DNA from: Lactobacillaceae bacterium
Lineage (GTDB): Bacteria > Pseudomonadota > Alphaproteobacteria > RF32 > CAG-239
Reading direction: 5' to 3'
NCBI GenBank assembly: GCA_031271345.1
Contig: JAISVX010000003.1
Coordinates: 62,001 to 126,000 of the forward strand
Length of the DNA: 64,000 nucleotides
The translations under genes were made by a program, and so were the position numbers. Positions within the stretch are counted from its first letter, which is position 1. The number at the start of each line of letters is the position of its first letter. The notes beneath the pieces are model-generated. The model was given only the letters and a program-made list of their open reading frames with translations, searched no databases and had not been told where the DNA came from. Shown here piece by piece: positions 1-8,100 of this stretch.

Positions 1-462
1 TTTGAAAAAAGCCTCATCTTTTGGAGATTTTACATAGTTTCCCGAAGCATGTGGTTCTCCAGGCTCAAAATAGGCGTAATCGCCTCGCGCCAGCTTTGAT
101 TCCACAAGTTTGTTTCCTCGTTTTTCTATGCAATTGTCAATAGAACCGAGGAATCCGATGTCTTTTTCTTTATCGAATTCGGCGTCTTTAATATCCTGAG
201 CAAACGGTGCGGCTTTTCCCCCTATTAAAAATGAAGGAGTATCGACTAATGGCAGATGTGTATCAGTGAATTTTTCATGCCACTCGAGCTTATAATTACC
301 GATGGTTCCAGATCTGCTCACCGCCACAATCAGACGCACGCCTGCCGCGGCTTCATAAACTCCGGCGGGCGCTTTCCCCAAAAGTTTCTCAACTTGGCTG
401 AAGAGTCCAAGAGCTACTCCCAGCTCGCCTTTTTCGTTGTCTTTAACTTTTCCAAATTTCAT
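1..462 (-). CDS. YhcH/YjgK/YiaL family protein, 5' part (runs off the left edge)
   Basis: The first 154 residues of a gene that continues past base 1. The protein matches the YhcH/YjgK/YiaL (DUF386) cupin-like family: a WHEKFTD segment at residues 61-67 (family pattern L-H-E-x-Y-x-D), a SIDN segment near 107-110, and a PGEPHASG segment at 134-141, where the His is a conserved metal-site residue. Relatives act in sugar or sialic-acid catabolism or as small-molecule binding proteins; the exact substrate cannot be told here. The start is the ATG whose first base is 462, preceded by GAGG seven bases upstream. No neighbouring sugar genes are visible, so the pathway is unknown. Confidence 0.8.
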   Translation of the reverse strand, partial: MKFGKVKDNEKGELGVALGLFSQVEKLLGKAPAGVYEAAAGVRLIVAVSRSGTIGNYKLEWHEKFTDTHLPLVDTPSFLIGGKAAPFAQDIKDAEFDKEKDIGFLGSIDNCIEKRGNKLVESKLARGDYAYFEPGEPHASGNYVKSPKDEAFFK

Positions 463-577
463 ATTAGACCTCATTATTTTTTATAGAAAAATTATATGTC
501 AAACCCGTGTTTTTATCAACATTAATTTTAAACGGCTGATGGCGATGGAAAAGGGTGTGTAAGCCTGATTAATAACT

Positions 578-606
578 TTGACATTATGGAGCAACAATAG
601 TAGCAT
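578..606 (+). promoter_or_regulatory. Candidate sigma70-type promoter for the small gene at 669
   Basis: A perfect TTGACA (578-583), a 17-base spacer and TAGCAT (601-606) lie about 60 bases before the start of the next gene. The -10 box is only a partial match, so this is a moderate prediction. Confidence 0.4.
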
Positions 607-668
607 TTCCTTGTATCTATGCACTAGGACTAACTTATTAAAACAAATTATCAAGGGAGTAACAAAGC

Positions 669-935
669 ATGGCGACTAATCCACCTAAAGGCGACGGTCA
701 CAGAGAGGGCGAAGTCAGAGATCGTTCTCAAATGTATGACTCGGAGACCGATCGTTGGACTAAAAGAGATTCCGATACGGGAAGGTTTATGGATCAAAAA
801 TCCGATGGAAGCAGATTCAAAGGAGTTAGAAGAGAAAATCTTCATCCGCATAATTTAAGCAAAAACCTAAAGATATTATTTGGAGTTTTGCTTTTATTAG
901 CGGCTGCCTGCGTTGTTTGGTACATATTCAGATAA
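669..935 (+). CDS. Small KGVR-motif protein with C-terminal membrane anchor
   Basis: An 88-residue protein. Its hydrophilic N-terminal part carries a TKRDSDTGRFMDQK segment and ends in FKGVRRE, a pattern seen in many short uncharacterised bacterial proteins with a KGVR tail. Residues ~66-87 form one hydrophobic helix (LFGVLLLLAAACVVWYIF), so it is probably an inner-membrane protein with the polar part in the cytoplasm. The ATG has a GGGAG ribosome site at 654-658 and the gene is closed by a strong terminator. It stands alone. Function unknown. Confidence 0.75.
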   Translation: MATNPPKGDGHREGEVRDRSQMYDSETDRWTKRDSDTGRFMDQKSDGSRFKGVRRENLHPHNLSKNLKILFGVLLLLAAACVVWYIFR

Positions 936-958
936 ACAGGCTTGTAAATAAGATAAAG

Positions 959-987
959 AAAAGCACCCGCAAAAGGGTGCTTTTTTC
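959..987. terminator. Bidirectional rho-independent terminator
   Basis: The stem AAGCACCC / GGGTGCTT has a T-run on one side and an A-run on the other. It can end the gene at 669-935 on the + strand and the tRNA-Gln(CTG) region on the - strand. Confidence 0.85.
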
Positions 988-1045
988 TAATCTCGACGTG
1001 GTGAAATGAAGCCGGATTAGTCTCGTCATAGCAAAGCGAAGACGG

Positions 1046-1192
1046 ATGGCTGGGGTAGATGGATTGGCTAAAAATTGCCTTGCAATTTTCTTAACGCCGA
1101 ACCTTCGTCGCAAGTGCGGTCATACTTTCGTCTGACCTGCTCCTTGGTTTCAAACCACCTTCTCGGTGATTCAAATCATAGACCTCAACAAG
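1046..1192 (-). repeat. Degenerate copy of the tRNA-Gln 3' half, interrupted by an insert
   Basis: Lies downstream of tRNA-Gln(CTG) on the tRNA strand, past its terminator. Bases 1046-1065 repeat exactly the last 20 bases of the tRNA region (copy at 1231-1250, 185 bp away). On the same strand a T-arm-like sequence (1146-1159) precedes it, and the two pieces are separated by about 80 bases that do not belong to a tRNA. Within that insert GGTCA (1118-1122) can pair with TGACC (1133-1137). The same plan recurs at 19864-20006. Confidence 0.7.
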
Positions 1193-1231
1193 TTAAAAGG
1201 AGTTCAAGGCAAAAGCCTGAACTCCTTTTAA
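1193..1231 (-). terminator. Rho-independent terminator of tRNA-Gln(CTG)
   Basis: A long perfect hairpin (GGAGTTCAGGC / GCCTTGAACTCC, loop TTTT plus one bulge) starts directly at the tRNA CCA end and finishes in CCTTTTAA on the minus strand. The sequence is identical to the terminator behind the other tRNA-Gln at 20007-20045, including about 14 bases beyond it. Confidence 0.85.
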
Positions 1232-1306
1232 TGGCTGGGGTAGATGGATTCGAACCACCGAATGTCGGTACCAGAAACCGATGCCTTACCGCTTGGCGAT
1301 ACCCCA
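1232..1306 (-). tRNA. tRNA-Gln (anticodon CTG)
   Basis: A 75-base tRNA read on the minus strand. The acceptor stem TGGGGTA/TACCCCA is followed by G and an encoded CCA. The D-arm GCCAAGCGGTAAGGC, an anticodon loop TTCTGGT giving CTG (decodes CAG), and the T-arm GGTGG-TTCGAAT-CCATC are all present. It closely resembles the E. coli glutamine tRNA. A second isoacceptor (TTG) is at 20046-20120. Confidence 0.97.
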
Positions 1307-1373
1307 TTAATCACATTGCAAGAAATATATCCGAGGAGCTTATTTGTCAAACTTTATTTTTTAAATTATAAGC

Positions 1374-1988
1374 TTAAATAAAATTGGTAAATATTTTTTC
1401 TTCATCTTCATTAAAAGCAGTTTTGCCGTTTTTCAGGTTTTTAATCAGCCAAGCCATGTTTTTGCCAATTTGTCTCATAACCTGCATACCTTCAAGATCC
1501 TGTTTTACGTCATCAGGCGTAAAACCATGCACCATGTTCCAATAAGACGAAGAAACAACCGGCATGTTGTTAATGGTAAAATATTTGTTCAACACATCAA
1601 TAGCGGCCGTTGTTCCCGCGCGCCTTGCAGAAACTACCGCTGCTCCTGGCTTAAATTTAAAAACGGGGGAGGCTGCGAAAAACACTCTGTCCAATATGGA
1701 TAAAATTCTTCCTGTCGGGTGGGCGTAATAAACTGGAGAGCCAAACACAAACCCGTCCGCTTCCTTTGCCTTTTCTATTATAACATTGACAATATCATCG
1801 TCAAAAACGCATTTATTATCCAGCTTTCGGCACGCCATACACGCAATGCAGTCGCGGCAAGCTTTTGCGCCAAGCTGTACAATCTCTGTTTCGACGCCTT
1901 CTTTTTCCAGCGTTTCGGCAACTTCGCTTAAAGCTGTAAAAGTGCAGCCTTTTTGGTTGGAACTTCCATTTATAAGCAAAACTTTCAT
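1374..1988 (-). CDS. Flavodoxin-fold FMN reductase, multi-cysteine subtype
   Basis: A 204-residue NADPH-dependent FMN reductase / iron-sulfur flavoprotein-like member. The N-terminus MKVLLINGSSNQKG is the strand-loop that binds the FMN phosphate (residues 8-14). Cys44, 47, 50, 53 and 60 form the cysteine-rich insertion typical of this flavodoxin subgroup, and GSPVYYAHPTG (about 83-93) is the loop that stacks on the flavin. It is a probable cytosolic, NAD(P)H-dependent reductase of quinones, nitro compounds or drugs; the substrate is unknown. It is a single gene with its start at the ATG ending at 1988. Confidence 0.85.
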   Translation of the reverse strand: MKVLLINGSSNQKGCTFTALSEVAETLEKEGVETEIVQLGAKACRDCIACMACRKLDNKCVFDDDIVNVIIEKAKEADGFVFGSPVYYAHPTGRILSILDRVFFAASPVFKFKPGAAVVSARRAGTTAAIDVLNKYFTINNMPVVSSSYWNMVHGFTPDDVKQDLEGMQVMRQIGKNMAWLIKNLKNGKTAFNEDEEKIFTNFI

Positions 1989-2177
1989 GTCTCATTTCCC
2001 TTAAACTATTATAGATTATATTAATTTTAGATATATATTGAAATAATTTAAATACAATGGAAAAAAATTATTAAATATTTTATTGTTGTTGCAAATTTTA
2101 CAGTTTATTATATATTTCTAGTTGTATTAAAGCCTTTAGGTGTTGGACCGTGGGCATTTTTGTTTGGGATTATAGGG

Positions 2178-5100
2178 ATGGTTAGTTTTAAAATATGTAG
2201 AAACATTTTCATTTTGGTGCTTATGTCAGGAACATTTAGCCTGCCGGCGCATGCGGTTGACGTCAATAGTTGGCACCCTTTGAGGAGCGCTTTGACGGGC
2301 GGAGATGCAAATATTAATATTACAGGCAGTTTTAATGCTGAAACCTGTACAGGTTTTCTTTGTGTGCAAAATGAAAACAATACTACAGCTCTTACAAGCG
2401 GTTCCTATAATATTATAGGTAATGGCTATACGATAAGTTTGGGTACCAATAGTTATAGAAGATTCAGATTCAACGGCTCTGGAACGTCATCCATTACGGG
2501 TTTGACAATTCAAAACGCTGCGGGCGGCGCGATCCCCGCTGGTCTTCAAGGCGGCGCGATTTCAAACTCCCAGACCCTGACCATAACTAATTCTATAATC
2601 ACAAATAACAGGTCAAGAGATGGCGGCGGCGGCATATATAACAGCGGAACTTTGAATTTATACGGCGGCACCCAGATAATCAACAATGATACCGAGGAAT
2701 ATACCACCTCCCGTAACGGCGGAGGAATTTATAATGACGGTACGGTAAATGTTGACAGCGCTTCGGGGCAGGTCGATATTAATGGAAACAAATTAGACAG
2801 CGGTAATACAGTAAATATGGAAGGTCGCGGCGCGGGAATATATACAAACGGAACCTTAAATATAACTTCCAATAACGGAAATGCTGTTAACCTCAATAGC
2901 AACACAACAACGGGCATTAGCACAAGTTCAAGAGCAACCGCCTATGGCGGCGCCATATATATTAATAGCGGAGCGACTACAATAACGGCGAACAGCGGCG
3001 ATATTACTATTGATTCCAATAACGGCGGTTCGACAAGTACGTCAACAGGCGGCGCTTCAGGTTATGGCGGAGCAATTGCTAACAATGGCGGAAGTTTAAA
3101 CATTTCTTCCTTGGGCGGCAATATTTCTTTGTCGGGCAACCATGTTGATATTACTCCAGATAACGCTTTATCTAATCAGAATAATACTCAGGCGCGAGGC
3201 GGCGCCATATATAATGTGGCGAATTCGTCGACAATTACAGCTGGAGCCGGCACTGCTATTACGATTGATAACAACCAGTTGAATATTCTGGCAAGACCCG
3301 AGCGAAATGCCTACATGCTGGGAGGAGCGATTTATAATTCCGCTGCTTTAAATATAAATGCAAACGGCGGTACAGTCAGCTTGTCTGGAAACTCTATTAA
3401 TGGCGGAACTGGCGAAGATACATGGACTGAAGGCGGCGCTATTCAGAATAGCGGCACAGCTACCATTGCTGCCGGCAACGGCGGAAGTGTTACTATTGCG
3501 AACAATACGATAATCGGTCAAGGCGATTCAGCCGGTGATGAGGAAGGAGGAACTACTGGAGGTGCGATTCATAACGAAGGCACCTTAAATTTAACTACGA
3601 GCGATACAAACTCCGCTATTACGTTTTCTGGTAATACTGCAAACGGTGTGGCACAGGATATTTATAATAAAAACGGCACTATTAATGTCAATGGTTCGGC
3701 TGGTTCGGTAATAATCGGCAGCGGTCTTGAAGGAAACGGCACAGTCAGCAAAACCAACAACGGCATATTGGAGCTTAGTGCGGCAAACAATCGTTTTAGC
3801 GGCGTTTATACTCAAACAGGCGGTATTGTTAAAATCAACGCTGACGGCACAATGCTTAACAACGGCGGCGCAAGCAATAATACAATTTCCGGCGGCGAAA
3901 TGCAGGTTGTTATGACTGACGGCGGCGGAAACTGGGACAAAGCAATCGGCAGTTTTGACAGCAACGGCGCGTTGACTTATCTTGCAAGCACTGCAGCCGC
4001 GGTTAATCTTGATAACGTCGGCGATTTAATGACAAACGCGACCTTTGCGGATGACACGGATTTGATATTTGATGCAAACACAAATATGACCGAAAAAGCC
4101 AATTATAATTTGAACGCAAACCTTGCAAAAGATAAACTGGACAGAGTTATTTTTAGAAACAGCAATGTAATTTTAGGCGCAAATAACGATTTTAACAAAT
4201 ATGGCTTGGTCAATTCAAATCTTGATATGAGAAACGGTTCTTCAACAGATGCCAAAACTTTTTCCGATTTGAGCGTTACCACTTCGACTTTGTCTTTTGA
4301 CGCAAACTTTACCGATGGCGGAAGCGGATTGGCGCTGACTTCCGATAAGCTTGTTAATAATACTTCGACTTCAGGCTCAAATACTATCGCGCTTGGAACA
4401 GTAAACTTTAATACTGCGGGAAATAATGATACGGGCGAACATTTTGAATATAAAACAACGGTTTTAACAGGTTTGACTTTTGAAAATTATCTGGGAACAA
4501 CTTATGTAAATACTGCCATATATCGATATAAACTAAGCACAAGCGGCGCAGATATTAAATTAACCGCCAATGCTTTTGCCGATGAATATTCATTGGAAGC
4601 CATGAACGTTAAATCCGGCGACAGAGATTTTAATTTCGCTGTTTACGGTACGGCGGCTTCCCAGACTTACTTAAACGGAGTAAATCTGTCTAATGCCGCG
4701 ATTGGCAATTTTAATGTGCTTGGACGCTCTGGGTACAGCGATATAATAGATGCTGGCGAATATTCTTTGTTTAATCTAACCGATGCGACAACTTTGACAG
4801 TGCAGGACGTTACCTTGCAAAATGCTTCCGGCGTGGATATTAATGTTGCGACCGCTGACGCGCTGGTCTACTTAAAAGGCAATGTTACTGTTGCCGATGG
4901 TATCAGCGGTATTGACGCTGCTAATATTTATAAAAATGACAGCGGAACGCTAAGCCTGGATGGCGACAGCTCTGGTTATCTCGGAACTTTCACGCAAAGC
5001 GCAGGCACAACTAATGTTGCAAGCGGTTTTTTCGGCGGCGCTTCAAATATCACAGGCGGAACGGTTAATTTTTCCGACGGAAGCTCAATTGCAAGCACAG

Positions 5101-8100
5101 GCATTGTTGATTTAAGCAGCGGCGTTAACGCCAATTTTATTCAAACCGCAGGCAACAGCGTCGATGTTGACGGCAAGTTTACAGGAGCGGGAGAAATCAA
5201 TAAAACAGCAGGAGGCACGCTCAATTTAAATAATGATAATTCTGGTTTTACCGGCACATTTGCTCAAACATTGGGAACAACCACCGTCAACTCCGCATTC
5301 TTTGGCGGAACAAATAGTATAAACGGCGGCATACTTAATTTTAACGACGGAAGCGCGCTTGCCTCAGGAACAGGCGGAACGGTCGCTTTAGGTGCGGGAG
5401 TTATAAACTTTACTCAAACTGGCGGCAGCTCTTTTGATACTGACGGCAAAATTACAGGTACTGGAACAATTAATAAAACAGCCGGCGGCACGCTTAATAT
5501 GACCGGCGATAACTCTAACTTTACCGGCATTTTTAATCAGGAAGCCGGCGCAACCGTCGCTTCCGGCACATTGTTTAATACGACAATGAATATTAAAAAC
5601 GGTTCTATTGAGCTTACTAATGGCGCGCATTTTGCAGCTAATTCGAAGCTTGCTATTGCTTCTGCCGCCGAACTTGATATTACAAACACAACTTCGGCAA
5701 TTTCGATTGCCGCGTCAAACCTGACTGGATATAACGGCACTTATGGCAATATAGATAAAACAGGAAGCGGAAATCTTAATTTATCCGGCGACTTCTCAGG
5801 CTACGGTGGAATATTTACACAGGAAACAGGCACGACTATTCTTGCTTCTGGAAGCAAAATGTTTGGCGGAAATTCGGCAAATAATCTGATAAAAGGCGGA
5901 ACGCTGCAGGTTATTTCTGCTTCAGACACCGACTTAAACCAAACGGTTACTCTTAGCGGAGGCTCTTTGGAGTATTTGTCGGAAACTTCAGACACTTTAA
6001 CCGTAAGTAGCAGCAATCTTTCAAATGTTGTGGTTTCATCATCGGGAACAACGATTAAATTTGGTTCAAACTCTTCTGAAAAAGCAAAATATGAGCTGGC
6101 GGAAAGCATTGTTAAAGGTACTGGCACTACCATTGCGTTTGAAGATTCTGACGTAAAAATAGGTTCCAACGATTTCAAAGACGATACGACATATTCGTTC
6201 AAAGATTCAACTATCGATTTGACAACCAGTGGAAACACTCCTTCAATAAACCAAACGGAGTTTAATAATCTGGTTACAGACAACTCTTCGTTAAATATTG
6301 ACTTAGTGTTTAACAGAGAAAGCGGCAGTTCAACGGAAATTCTTGTTGACCAGTTGGTTAACAATGGCGCGGAGCAGGTGGTCGAACTGGGTCTGATTAA
6401 GTTTTATGACCAATATGACGACGGCACCTTGGGAACGCAGAGCGTTAATGTTCTTACCGGCGTTAAATTTAAGGAAGCAAAAAGCGTAGACTATTATACA
6501 ACGCTCCACAGTTACAAAGTTTCTACCAATGATACTTTAGACGGTTTAGATATAGAATTTGACAGCCACGCTTCCGCTAACTCTCTTTATATAGCCAACG
6601 GCGATCTAAATGAAGAAAGAGTGTTTTCGTTTACACACTATAACGATCCGGAAACAGAGTATATTTACAATATTGACCAGGACCTCGGAACAACTGCCTC
6701 AGGACACTTTACGGTTATGGGAGACGCCGCTGGTCCTGACATGAATACAATTTCCGGCAAAATCGTTGACTCTGACGGCAATTTGACAGGTGACCGCGGC
6801 TCGTTCTTTAAGCTTGAAAATGCCGGAACTACTTTGGTAATACAAGATTTGACTATTGAGGATGCGCTTGCCGACGGTGTTAGTGACACAGGAAACGGCT
6901 CGGTTATAGTCTCAGCCGCTTCAGACGCGCAGACAACAATATCCAACGTTACGCTTAAAAGCAATGATGCGTCAGGCAATGGCGGCGCGATTTATAATAG
7001 TGACGGAACTATCACGATCACCAGCGCGACAATCAGCGGAAACACTGCCGGCGGCGACGGCGGTGCGGTTTATAATAACAGCACTTTGAACCTGACAGCG
7101 GATGCCGGCAGGAATATAACTTTCTCAGGCAACTATGCGGACAGCGTTGATGGCGAAACAGGTACTAATAATGATATTTATAACGCTTCAAACGGTGTAA
7201 TCAACATTGACGGCACCGGCACAGTTAACATCGAAAGCGGTATTTCAGGAGAAGGCGAAATCAATAAGCTTGAGAGCGGAACATTTAACATTATGGCTGA
7301 TTCTTCAAGCTATACGGGAGATTTTAATCAAAGCGCAGGCACCACTAATGTTACCGACAAGTTCTTCCAGGGAGCTTCAAAGATTGACGGCGGCAGTTTA
7401 GTATTTGGCGCTGACGGTTCATTAGGCGGCGGTACGATTACGGTTGCCGAAAACACTACGAACAACACAACTGGAACGGTCAACTTTAATTCTGGAAGCT
7501 CAATGACAGGCGGTTCCATCAGCATGACTGACGGCGCGTTGACTTTTACAAGCTCAACGCTCAGCGGCGGTTCGGTAGCAGCAAGCGGCGGCGAGTTAAA
7601 CTGGCTGGGAACATCTTCGAAAACTTCGGCTGCGGAAATAAATGTTACAGACGGCAAAGTTAATCTGGGAGCAAACTCAGAGCTTGATTTGAATAATTCG
7701 TCAGATACAATCAGCGCGGATATAGAAATGGCAGGCACTTCAACATTGAACAATTCGTCTGGCAATGTTACATTTCAAACCGATAGTATTGTGGCAGGCG
7801 CGATTATCAACTCAAAGAACGTTACTTTCAATGCTTTGAGCCACGATTACAGAAGCGGTACGGGAACATTTACCCAGACTGACAGCAACGGCGTGTTTAC
7901 ACTTGAAAACGGTTCGGTTGTAATAGCCGGTTCTAATTTTAATATGACTGACGGAACTTTAAACATCGGCGTAGCTCCAGACCCTGACAATGTATTTGTT
8001 GTCGCAAACGGTTTTACCTTGGTAGATGATGTTGTGGTAAATATAATCCCTGACAACGAGCTTAATGTGGAAGGCGGCACCGCAAACCTTGGCAGCGATG

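Noticed and set aside
1046-1065. Reading the 20-bp tRNA tail copies as phage att sites with an excised island
   Set aside because: The interval is only ~180 bp, holds no genes, and the same plan occurs at two tRNAs; a repeat or RNA element explains it better.
1075-1371. Open frame over the tRNA-Gln(CTG) region; similar frames at 19815-20131
   Set aside because: They are translations of the tRNA, its terminator and the repeat; their mutual similarity is explained by the duplicated RNA genes.
5801-6364. Long frame on the minus strand opposite the autotransporter; others at 7328-7765 and 7847-8362
   Set aside because: Mirror frames of a repetitive coding gene, without ribosome sites; amino-acid composition is typical of antisense frames.
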